Below, piece by piece: positions 14,937 to 21,610 of a stretch of DNA of 31,745 nt. The position numbers were made by a program, and so were the translations under genes. Positions within the stretch are counted from its first letter, which is position 1; every line of letters starts with the position of its first letter. The DNA lies in the NCBI GenBank assembly GCA_023416315.1, contig JAEZIA010000061.1, positions 1 to 31,745 of the forward strand, read 5' to 3'. A model generated the notes under the pieces. It did no database searches. It saw only the letters and a list, made by a program, of their open reading frames with translations, and had not been told where the DNA came from. This stretch comes from Actinomycetes bacterium (GTDB taxonomy: Bacteria; Actinomycetota; Actinomycetes; Mycobacteriales; Mycobacteriaceae).

Positions 14937-15032
14937 AGTTCGCTGACCGTGTCCGGGTACATACACGATGACATATGCGAGCTCGGCGGGTGAGTTGGCC
15001 GTATCAGTCATGGACGTTGCAGGAGCGTGAAC

Positions 15033-16304
15033 ATGCGGATTGCGTTGCTGTCCTACCGCAGCAAAACCCACTGTGGCGGGCAGGGCGTCTACGTCCGGCA
15101 CCTCAGCCGCGGGCTGGTCGAACTCGGCCATGACGTTGAGGTTTTCTCCGGCCAGCCCTACCCCGAGATCCTCGATCCCCGGGTTCGGCTGACCAAGGTT
15201 CCGAGCCTGGATCTGTACCGCGAACCCGACCCCTTCCGGGTGCCGCGGCCCAGCGAGATCCGTGACCGCTTCGACGCGCTCGAGCTGGCCACGATGTGGA
15301 CCTCGGGCTTCCCCGAGCCGCGCACGTTCAGCCTGCGGGCGGCTCGGCTGCTGTCGGCGCGCCTGGGCGACTTCGACGTCGTGCACGACAACCAATGCCT
15401 GGGCACCGGACTCCTCCGCATCGCCGAGATGGGCCTTCCGGTCGTCGCGACCGTGCACCATCCGATCACCCGGGACCGGGTCCTCGACCTGGCCGCCGCG
15501 AAGTGGTGGCGAAAGCCGTTGGTGCACAGGTGGTATGGCTTTGCGCAGATGCAGAAAAAGGTGGCCCGCCGCATTCCCGACCTGCTGACCGTGTCGTCAT
15601 CGTCGGCCACCGACATCGCCGACGACTTCGGGGTGAGCCCCGAGCAGCTGCGGGTGGTGCCGCTCGGGGTGGACACCGAGCTGTTCAAGCCGACCGACCT
15701 GCCGCGGGTACCCGGCCGCATCATCGCGATCTCCAGCGCGGACCGCCCGCTCAAGGGCATCGGGCACCTGCTGCACGCGGTGGCCAAGCTGCGCACCGAT
15801 CACGACCTCGAGCTCCAGCTGGTGGCCAAGCTCGAACCGAACGGGCCCACCGAGAAACTGATCGCGGAGCTCGGCATCAGCGACATCGTGCACATCTCCA
15901 GCGGGGTGTCCGACGAAGACCTTGCGGGGCTGTTCGCCTCAGCCGAAATCGCCTGTATCCCATCCCTTTACGAAGGCTTCTCGCTGCCCGCGGTGGAAGC
16001 CATGGCAAGCGGCACACCGATCGTGGCCAGCCGGGCAGGCGCGCTGCCCGAGGTGCTCGGCGCCGACGGCGAATGCGCCGATCTGGTGACCCCGGGCGAC
16101 GTCAACGAGCTGATCGCTGCGCTGGGCCAACTACTGGAATCCCCCGCTCGGCGGCAGTGGCTCGGCACCGCCGGCCGCCGTCGCGCACTCGACGTGTTCA
16201 GCTGGGAGTCGGTGGCCGCGCAGACCGTGCGGGTCTACGAGCAAGCCATCGCGCGCACCGGACGCGTCACCACTACTGCGGAGGCGGTGGACGAATCATG
16301 CTGA
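15033..16304 (+). CDS. GT4-type glycosyltransferase
   Basis: 423 residues, GT-B fold. It transfers a sugar from a nucleotide-sugar donor; acceptor unknown. The N-terminal GGQGVYVRHLSRGLVELGHDV loop is typical of GT4 enzymes (acceptor/phosphate-binding glycine loop). The C-terminal domain carries the E-x7-E donor-site motif in YEGFSLPAVEAMASGTPIVA, and LPEVLG follows. No signal peptide or membrane segment, so it probably acts at the cytoplasmic face. ATG 15033 is chosen over GTG 15027 because AGGAG at 15021-15025 gives a 7-base spacing to the ATG. First gene of an operon; its 3' end overlaps the methyltransferase gene by 7 bp. Controlled by the TATAGT promoter and operator upstream. Confidence 0.9.
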   Translation: MRIALLSYRSKTHCGGQGVYVRHLSRGLVELGHDVEVFSGQPYPEILDPRVRLTKVPSLDLYREPDPFRVPRPSEIRDRFDALELATMWTSGFPEPRTFSLRAARLLSARLGDFDVVHDNQCLGTGLLRIAEMGLPVVATVHHPITRDRVLDLAAAKWWRKPLVHRWYGFAQMQKKVARRIPDLLTVSSSSATDIADDFGVSPEQLRVVPLGVDTELFKPTDLPRVPGRIIAISSADRPLKGIGHLLHAVAKLRTDHDLELQLVAKLEPNGPTEKLIAELGISDIVHISSGVSDEDLAGLFASAEIACIPSLYEGFSLPAVEAMASGTPIVASRAGALPEVLGADGECADLVTPGDVNELIAALGQLLESPARRQWLGTAGRRRALDVFSWESVAAQTVRVYEQAIARTGRVTTTAEAVDESC

Positions 16305-17029
16305 CCGTCGACTACGACCGACTCGACGTCGGCCCCGGCACCGAGGTCATCGATGTCGGCTGCGGTGCAGGCAGGCACAGCTTCGAGGCCTACCGGCGCG
16401 GCGCCAACGTGATCGCCTTCGACCAGGACGCCGAAGAACTGGCCGCGGTCGACACCCTGCTACAGGCGATGGGTGAGGCCGGCGAGGCCCCCGCATCGGC
16501 CAAGGCGCAGGTCGTGGTCGGGGACGCGCTGGCGCTGCCCTACCCCGACGCGTCGTTCGACTGCGTGATCGCCTCGGAAATCCTCGAGCACATCCCCGAC
16601 GACGACGCCGCCATCGCCGAACTGATCCGGGTGCTCAAGCCCGGCGGCAAGCTCGCGGTCACCGTCCCGCGCTGGCTCCCCGAACGGATCTGCTGGCTGC
16701 TATCCGACGAATACCACGCCAACGAGGGCGGCCACATCCGGATCTACAAGGCCGACGAACTGCGCGACAAGCTGGTGCGCGGTGGGCTGACGTTCACTCA
16801 CTCGCATCACGCACACGCGCTGCACTCCCCGTTCTGGTGGCTCAAATGCGCTGTGGGCGTTGAGAAGCCGAATCACCCCGCGGTCAAGGCCTACCACCAG
16901 CTGCTGGTGTGGGACATGATGTCGCGGCCCGCGCTGACGCGGGTGGCCGAGTCCGCACTCAATCCGCTGGTCGGAAAGAGCGTGGCGCTCTACTTCGAGA
17001 AGCCGATCACGGATGTCGCACCGGTCTGA
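16298..17029 (+). CDS. Class I SAM-dependent methyltransferase
   Basis: 243 residues, UbiE/Methyltransf_11-like. SAM-binding motif I is VIDVGCGAGRHSFEAYRRGA (about 18-37), followed by an acidic residue at the end of beta-2 (IAFDQDAEEL). Motif II is in SFDCVIASEILEHIPDDDAA and motif III in IRVLKPGGKLAVTVPRW. An aromatic, His-rich stretch (THSHHAHALHSPFWWLKC) in the C-terminal part may line an acceptor pocket. It overlaps the glycosyltransferase by 7 bp and the toroid gene by 17 bp, so the three are translationally coupled and probably act on one product. Substrate unknown. Confidence 0.88.
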   Translation: MLTVDYDRLDVGPGTEVIDVGCGAGRHSFEAYRRGANVIAFDQDAEELAAVDTLLQAMGEAGEAPASAKAQVVVGDALALPYPDASFDCVIASEILEHIPDDDAAIAELIRVLKPGGKLAVTVPRWLPERICWLLSDEYHANEGGHIRIYKADELRDKLVRGGLTFTHSHHAHALHSPFWWLKCAVGVEKPNHPAVKAYHQLLVWDMMSRPALTRVAESALNPLVGKSVALYFEKPITDVAPV

Positions 17030-18089
17030 CCTTGAGGGCGTGCCCGGCGTAGCCGGCGTCTTCACACCGCAGCAATGCCGCCAGACGGCGGAATCCATTG
17101 CCGCGGTACAGGAACCCTCTGGCGAGATCCCATGGTCGGAGATCGGGCACACCGACGTGTGGGATCACGTGGAGTGCGCGATGGCGCTGACTGCCGCCGG
17201 TCTGCTCGAGCCCGCCAACGCCGCCTATGACTGGTGCCGTCGCGAACAGCGCGCCGACGGTTCCTGGCCCATCCAGTACCGCCGCGGCGTGATCGAGGAT
17301 GCCAACAGCGACAGCAACTTCTGTGCCTACATCGCCGCGGGTGTCTGGCACCACTACCTGGTGACCGGCGACCGGCAGTTCGCCGAGCACATGTGGCCGA
17401 CAGTTCGCGCGGCCATCGACTTCGTCCTCGGCCTGCAGGCCGGAACGGGCGAAATCTATTGGGCGCAAGGCCCGTCCGGCGTTCTGCCGGAGGCACTGCT
17501 GACGGGTTGCGCGAGCGTGTACCACAGCATCCGCTGCGCGCTGGCGCTCGCCGACCGGATGGACGACCCGCAACCGGAGTGGGAGGTGGCGCTGGGTCGC
17601 CTCGGGCACGCCATCGCCGAACACCCCGACGCCTTCACCGAGAAGCCGCATCACTCGATGGACTGGTACTACCCCATCCTGGGTGGCGCGCTGCGCGGCG
17701 AGCAGGCCGACGTCCGGATCGCGCAGCGCTGGGACGATTTCGTGGTGGACGGGCTGGGCATCCGCTGTGTCGACGACCGGCCGTGGGTCACCGGGGCCGA
17801 GACCTGCGAGCTGGTCATGGCGCTGGACGCCATGGGCGACCGGCAGCGGGCACTGACCCAATTCGCAGCCATGCAGCACCTGCGCGAAAAGGACGGCTCG
17901 TACTGGACCGGACTGGTGTTCGCCGACGGTAAGCGCTGGCCGGTCGAACGGACCACCTGGACGGCAGCCGCGGTGATCCTGGCCGCGGATGCGCTCTCGA
18001 CGACCACCGGAGGCAGCGGCATCTTCCGTGCTGCCGACCTGCCGCGCGGCCTCGAGGGCGACTACGACTGTGAATGCGTCAGGCGCTGA
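17013..18089 (+). CDS. Alpha/alpha-toroid protein, prenyltransferase/cyclase-like, no DxDD motif
   Basis: 358 residues. Repeated helix pairs with glycine/tryptophan turns (CRREQRADGSWPIQYRRG near 74-91, LREKDGSYWTGLVFADGKRW in the last quarter) place it in the six-hairpin/toroid fold of squalene-cyclase-type prenyltransferase families and some glycoside hydrolases. I find no DxDD protonation motif of terpene cyclases, so a terpene cyclase function is unlikely. Conserved Trp, Tyr, His and Asp residues would equally suit a glycan-acting toroid. The start overlaps the methyltransferase gene by 17 bp; the end overlaps the convergent methyltransferase gene by 11 bp. Soluble, with no signal peptide. 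Confidence 0.75.
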   Translation: MSHRSDLEGVPGVAGVFTPQQCRQTAESIAAVQEPSGEIPWSEIGHTDVWDHVECAMALTAAGLLEPANAAYDWCRREQRADGSWPIQYRRGVIEDANSDSNFCAYIAAGVWHHYLVTGDRQFAEHMWPTVRAAIDFVLGLQAGTGEIYWAQGPSGVLPEALLTGCASVYHSIRCALALADRMDDPQPEWEVALGRLGHAIAEHPDAFTEKPHHSMDWYYPILGGALRGEQADVRIAQRWDDFVVDGLGIRCVDDRPWVTGAETCELVMALDAMGDRQRALTQFAAMQHLREKDGSYWTGLVFADGKRWPVERTTWTAAAVILAADALSTTTGGSGIFRAADLPRGLEGDYDCECVRR

Positions 18090-18759
18090 CGACGTCGCGG
18101 CCCGCGCCGCCGGAGACCCGCTCGAGAACCCGGAGCGAGCCGGTGCAGCCGACCTCTTCGAACTGTCCGGAATCCAGTGCGCGGCAATAGATGTTGAACG
18201 GCGGGCGGCCGCCGTCGCGAGGGTCGGGGAACACGTCGTGGATGATCAGCGTGCCGCCGACAGTCACCCACTTGGCCCAGCCGTCGAAATCCTGCTGAGC
18301 TGCGGTCTCGCTGTGCCCGCCGTCGATGAACAGCAGATCCAGCGGAGTGCGCCAACCGCGGGCCACCACCGGGGACTTACCCACCACCGCGACGATCGTG
18401 TCATCGAGATCGGCGGCGTCGAGCGTCCGGCGGAAGGTGGGCAGGGTGTCGAATCGGCCGCTGACCGGATCGACCATCGTCGTGTCGTGGAACTCCCAGC
18501 CGGCTTGATGCTCCTCGGAGCCGTGATGGTGGTCCACGGTGTACAGCACGCTGTCGGTCGCCGCGGCAGCGGCGCCGAGCATGACCGTCGACTTACCGCA
18601 GTAGGTGCCGATTTCGACGGCCACCCCGCCGTCGAGGTAACGCAGCGCCGCCTCGTAGAGCGCCCGGCCCTCGTCGGCGGGCATGAAGCCCACGACTTGC
18701 TCGGCCAATTCGAAAAGACGGGAAGTTTGCGCGGCAGAGGACGTGTCGGTGCGGCTCAT
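18079..18759 (-). CDS. SAM-dependent methyltransferase, Methyltransf_24/CmcI-like
   Basis: 226 residues. The SAM-binding segment is VAVEIGTYCGKSTVMLGAAA (about 46-65), with the Glu-Ile-Gly-Thr-x-x-Gly pattern of the CmcI/O-methyltransferase group. The LLFIDGGHSETAAQQDFDGW segment (IDGGHS, where metal or acceptor binding occurs in relatives) and GGTLIIHDVFPD follow. It is transcribed towards the glycosyltransferase operon and overlaps it by 11 bp. It is divergent from the TetR gene with an 82-bp gap. A TAGGTT box lies 6 bases before the ATG. Likely part of the same modification pathway, and possibly controlled from the TetR operator at 18832. Confidence 0.85.
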   Translation of the reverse strand: MSRTDTSSAAQTSRLFELAEQVVGFMPADEGRALYEAALRYLDGGVAVEIGTYCGKSTVMLGAAAAATDSVLYTVDHHHGSEEHQAGWEFHDTTMVDPVSGRFDTLPTFRRTLDAADLDDTIVAVVGKSPVVARGWRTPLDLLFIDGGHSETAAQQDFDGWAKWVTVGGTLIIHDVFPDPRDGGRPPFNIYCRALDSGQFEEVGCTGSLRVLERVSGGAGRDVVSA

Positions 18760-18765
18760 GCTCCG

Positions 18766-18771
18766 AACCTA
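18766..18771 (-). promoter_or_regulatory. -10 box of the convergent methyltransferase gene
   Basis: Minus-strand TAGGTT followed by 6 bases and ATG 18759, the leaderless arrangement. The TetR operator at 18832-18848 lies about 60 bp upstream of it. Confidence 0.45.
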
Positions 18772-18831
18772 ACCCGTACGCATGGTCCATGGCCAGCGCG
18801 CACCTTGTCGGTGCAGGTCGCTTGTAGTAGC

Positions 18832-18848
18832 GTCCGGACATGTGTCTG
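18832..18848 (+). promoter_or_regulatory. Candidate TetR autoregulatory operator
   Basis: GTCCGGACATGTGTCTG spans the GTG start codon (18842) of the TetR gene. On the opposite strand it matches the operon operator at 14920-14936 in 16 of 17 positions. The core CGGACA-TG-TGTCTG is palindromic except for one pair. Confidence 0.6.
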
Positions 18849-19414
18849 ATCCGGTAGCTCGGGAATCGACGCGACGCCGGTTAACAGCGAAGCAGGCCGC
18901 CACGGTCGATCGCCTGGGCCGCGCCGCGGTCGAGGTGCTGAGCCGGGAAGGGTTCTCCGGGCTGACGATCCGAATGGTGGCCGCCGAGGCGGGTGTCGGC
19001 GCGGCCACCGCCTACACGTACTTCTCGTCCAAGGAGCATCTCGTCGCCGAGGTGTTCTGGCGCCGGCTGGCGTCCACCCCGGCGCCGCCGGACGACTCCC
19101 CCGATCCGGTCGACCGGGTGGTGGGGGTGCTTCGGCACATCGCGCTGCTGGTCGCCGACGAGCCGGAGTTGGCGGGCGCGGTCACCACCGCGCTGCTCGG
19201 CAAAGACCCCGATGTCGAACATCTGCGCTTCCGGATCGGCAGGGAAATACACCAGCGGCTGAGCTCTGCCCTTGGGACGCAATGTGATTCGGATGTCATC
19301 GAGTCACTCGAGCAGCTGTACGCCGGTGCGTTGGTGCGGGCGGGCATGGGGTATGCCTCCTACACCGAAATCGCCAGTCGTCTGGAAGCATCCGCGCGCC
19401 TGCTGCTGACCTGA
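18842..19414 (+). CDS. TetR family transcriptional regulator
   Basis: 190 residues. The N-terminal helix-turn-helix is typical: AAVEVLSREGFSGLTIRMVA, AEAGVGAATAYTYFSSKEHL. The C-terminal ligand domain is not specific to a named subfamily. GTG 18842 starts the protein as (M)SDPVARESTRRRL; a longer GTG/ATG reading from 18782 lacks family support. The operator-like sequence over its own start, repeated at the promoter of the glycosyltransferase operon, indicates autoregulation plus control of that operon (inference). Ligand unknown, possibly the pathway product or an envelope lipid/glycan. Confidence 0.88.
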   Translation: MSDPVARESTRRRLTAKQAATVDRLGRAAVEVLSREGFSGLTIRMVAAEAGVGAATAYTYFSSKEHLVAEVFWRRLASTPAPPDDSPDPVDRVVGVLRHIALLVADEPELAGAVTTALLGKDPDVEHLRFRIGREIHQRLSSALGTQCDSDVIESLEQLYAGALVRAGMGYASYTEIASRLEASARLLLT

Positions 19415-19440
19415 CGTTTCAACCGCCGGCAAACGGGCAT
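19415..19440 (+). promoter_or_regulatory. SigF-like promoter of the DUF6328 gene
   Basis: CGTTT (19415-19419), 15 bases, then GGGCAT (19435-19440), 9 bases before GTG 19450. It begins immediately after the TetR stop codon. Confidence 0.4.
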
Positions 19441-19449
19441 GTCCACGTC

Positions 19450-19950
19450 GTGGATGTCGATCATCCTGAGACCGATCAGCGGTGGAATGCCGCCGTCCGC
19501 TCCGAGACCGAGGCGGAGCGGCTCGATCGGAACTGGTCGAATCTGCTGCAGGAGCTTCGCGTCACGCAGACCGGCGTCCAACTGCTCACCGGGTTTCTGT
19601 TGACGCTGCCCTTCCAGAGCCGGTTCGCCACCTTGAGCGATGAGCTGAAGCAGGTGTATCTGGCCACTGTGGTGTGCTCGCTGGCGGCGACGATCTTGCT
19701 GGTCGCCCCGGTCGGCATGCATCGGCTGTTGTTCCGCAGGCACAAGCTGCGGCCGCTGGTGGCGATTGCACATCGCTTCACGTTCTGCGGATTGCTCCTG
19801 TTGGGCGCCGCGCTCACCGGCGTCGCGATTGTGGTGTTCGGAACCGTGCTCGGTGAAGGCGCCGGAGAACTCGCAGGGATTCTGACGGCCGCGGTGATGC
19901 TGGTTGCCTGGGTGGCGTTTCCGCTGTGGATGCGTCGCCTGCACAGCTGA
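19450..19950 (+). CDS. DUF6328 membrane protein
   Basis: 166 residues. A charged N terminus with ETEAERLDRNWSNLLQELRV (about 19-38) precedes four hydrophobic segments, at about 41-55, 68-87, 110-130 and 140-157. The pattern RLxRNWxELLQELRVxQTGVQ is what I associate with DUF6328. Function unknown. GTG 19450 is the only good start in this frame. A SigF-like element sits 9 bases upstream, and the DoxX-like gene follows with a similar element. Confidence 0.75.
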   Translation: MDVDHPETDQRWNAAVRSETEAERLDRNWSNLLQELRVTQTGVQLLTGFLLTLPFQSRFATLSDELKQVYLATVVCSLAATILLVAPVGMHRLLFRRHKLRPLVAIAHRFTFCGLLLLGAALTGVAIVVFGTVLGEGAGELAGILTAAVMLVAWVAFPLWMRRLHS

Positions 19951-19957
19951 GAGCCCG

Positions 19958-19983
19958 GGTTTGACCGGCTACCCGGTAGGGAA
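19958..19983 (+). promoter_or_regulatory. SigF-like promoter of the DoxX-like gene
   Basis: GGTTT (19958-19962), 16 bases, then GGGAA (19979-19983), 10 bases before ATG 19994. Same spacing and -10 as the element before the DUF1206 gene. A small palindrome CTACC-C-GGTAG (19969-19979) lies in the spacer. Confidence 0.45.
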
Positions 19984-19993
19984 CATCTGCGCC

Positions 19994-20878
19994 ATGTTGA
20001 TTCGCAGAGTTGCTCGGCCCATGTTGGCGGCGGTGTTCATCGGCCAGGGGTTCGAAGCGCTGAAGAGCCCCAAACCGGCGGCCGAGGCCGCCCGCCCTGC
20101 TCTCGAAGGTCTGCAGAAGCTGCCCGACCCGGTCGGCACCAACGTTCCGAGTGACCCCGAGACATTCGCGAAGATCACCGCGGCGGTCCAGATCGGCGGT
20201 GGACTGCTGCTGGCGTCCGGACGCCTGCCCCGCGTCGCGTCAGCGGCGTTGGCGGCCACCGTGATTCCGGCGAACCTCGGTGCGCACATGTTCTGGGACG
20301 AGCCCGACCAACAGCTCAAGGCGGAGAAGCGTCGCGCCTTCCTCACCGATCTCAGTCTGCTCGGCGGGCTGATCATCGCCTCCGCCGACACGGCGGGCAA
20401 ACCGTCGCTGGGCTGGCGCGGCCGGCGCGCGGCACGCAAGGTCAGCGAGGCCGTCTCGGGCACCCTGCCGGGATCGAACCACAGCCTGTTGGACAGCGAC
20501 CTGCTGGACCGGGTCGGTCCGAAGGTCGGGCACGGCCTGCAGGTCGGTGCCGAGCGCGGCCGGGAATTGGCGCTCACCGCCGGTGAGCGGGCCGCGCCGC
20601 TGCTGGAGACGGCCCGCAAGCGGGGAGTCGAATTCGCCGAGATCGCCCGGGAACGCGGCGCCGAACTGGCCGACGTCGCCCGTGAACGCGGCGCCGACTT
20701 CGCCGACGTCGCGCGTGAACGCGGCGCCGAACTCGCCGACGTCGCGCGTGAGCGCGGCGCCGAACTCGTCGAGGTAGCCCGTGACCAAGGCGGCGAACTG
20801 GTCGACACCACCCGTGCTCGCGCGAAGAAGGCTAAGAAGGACGCGAAGAAAGACGCCAAGAAGTTGGCCAAGCGCTGA
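19994..20878 (+). CDS. DoxX-like membrane protein with 11-residue repeat tail
   Basis: 294 residues. The first ~135 residues have four hydrophobic segments and read as DoxX (MLAAVFIGQGFEAL, QIGGGLLLASGRLPR, AATVIPANLGAHMFWDEPDQ). Residues 188-275 are eight units of 11 residues, the best being RGAELADVARE. They should form a long charged amphipathic helix or coiled coil. The protein ends in a lysine/alanine tail (ARAKKAKKDAKKDAKKLAKR) reminiscent of histone-H1-like tails. The tail could bind nucleic acid, membrane phosphates or wall polymers (inference). ATG 19994 is chosen for family fit and promoter spacing. Confidence 0.85.
   Translation: MLIRRVARPMLAAVFIGQGFEALKSPKPAAEAARPALEGLQKLPDPVGTNVPSDPETFAKITAAVQIGGGLLLASGRLPRVASAALAATVIPANLGAHMFWDEPDQQLKAEKRRAFLTDLSLLGGLIIASADTAGKPSLGWRGRRAARKVSEAVSGTLPGSNHSLLDSDLLDRVGPKVGHGLQVGAERGRELALTAGERAAPLLETARKRGVEFAEIARERGAELADVARERGADFADVARERGAELADVARERGAELVEVARDQGGELVDTTRARAKKAKKDAKKDAKKLAKR
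20555..20818 (+). repeat. 33-bp tandem repeats coding 11-residue units
   Basis: Eight in-frame 33-bp units inside the DoxX-like gene. The four central units (20654-20785) are nearly identical, each beginning CGCGGCGCCGA and encoding RGA(E/D)(L/F)xxVAR(E/D). The outer units are diverged. Recent unit duplication is likely, so unit number may vary between strains. Confidence 0.85.
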
Positions 20879-20968
20879 ACTTTCTATCGTGACGCGGGCG
20901 TAGCCCCTGCTGAATGCGACCTGAGGGGTAGATTGGGCCGCACTGATTTCAGCGGGAGGAGCAATTAG

Positions 20969-21601
20969 ATGACCACCGGTGACAACGACCCCAACGCGTA
21001 CGGTCCGCCGGGCGGCTACCCGCCGCCCCCGCCGACGGGTCAGCCCGGAAGCTATCCGCCTCCCCCATCGGGTTATCCGCCGCCACCGCCCGGTCAGCCC
21101 GGTGGTTATCTGCCGCCGCCACCGCAGAATCCGTATGCCCAGCCGGGGTACGGCGGTTATCCCCCGCCGCTGCCAACCGGTGGCCAGCCGGGTGGCCTGG
21201 GATTGCGGTTCGCCGCGCGACTGATCGACGGGATCATCGTCGGCATCGTCTCGTTCGTACTCGCGCTGCTGCTCGACTCGACCAGCAACATCCTTGTGAC
21301 AGGTCTGTTTTCGGGCATCTTGACGTTCGCGTACTTCGTGGCGTTCGAGGTGACGCAGGGCTGGACTCCGGCCAAGAAGATCCTGGGCCTGTCCGTCCAC
21401 GGTCCCGGGGGCGCCCCGAAACCCACCCTGCAGCAGTCGGCGATCCGCAACGCATTCACGCTGCTGTCGATCATTCCGTTCGTCGGCGGCTTTCTGGGCG
21501 TCATCGCCTACATCGTGATTGCCGTGACGATCAACGGCAGCCCCACCAAGCAGGGCAAGCACGACGAACTCGCCGGCGGCACCCAGGTCGTCAAGGGCTG
21601 A
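20969..21601 (+). CDS. RDD family membrane protein with Pro/Gly/Tyr-rich N terminus
   Basis: 210 residues. Residues 10-75 are low-complexity GGYPPPPP-type repeats, probably disordered. The RDD domain begins LGLRFAARLIDGIIVGIVSF (Arg-Asp-Asp equivalents R..D) and has membrane segments near 88-105, 110-127 and 165-190. TPAKKILGLSV and AIRNAFTLL are typical RDD sequences. Function of the family is unclear; some members are linked to ion transport. ATG 20969 has a strong Shine-Dalgarno GGGAGGA at 20954-20960. A TAGATT -10-like box is at 20929-20934. Converges on gntP with a 9-bp gap. Confidence 0.88.
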   Translation: MTTGDNDPNAYGPPGGYPPPPPTGQPGSYPPPPSGYPPPPPGQPGGYLPPPPQNPYAQPGYGGYPPPLPTGGQPGGLGLRFAARLIDGIIVGIVSFVLALLLDSTSNILVTGLFSGILTFAYFVAFEVTQGWTPAKKILGLSVHGPGGAPKPTLQQSAIRNAFTLLSIIPFVGGFLGVIAYIVIAVTINGSPTKQGKHDELAGGTQVVKG

Positions 21602-21610
21602 GCGCCGGTT

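Noticed and set aside
14948..14967. CGTGT...ACACG inverted repeat as a second TetR site
   Set aside because: The arms are only 5 bp, and similarity to the two good operators is weak.
15027..15032. GTG 15027 as glycosyltransferase start
   Set aside because: AGGAG ends only one base before it; ATG 15033 has normal 7-base spacing.
17013..18089. Squalene-hopene or terpene cyclase
   Set aside because: No DxDD motif, half the length of a two-domain cyclase, and no isoprenoid genes nearby.
18776..18841. Defined -35/-10 promoter for the TetR gene
   Set aside because: TGTAGT at 18823-18828 could be a -10, but no -35 at acceptable spacing was found, so it was not annotated.
20621..20818. Regular 33-bp repeats considered as a CRISPR-like or minisatellite array
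   Set aside because: The repeats are contiguous, in frame and have no spacers; they encode 11-residue protein units.
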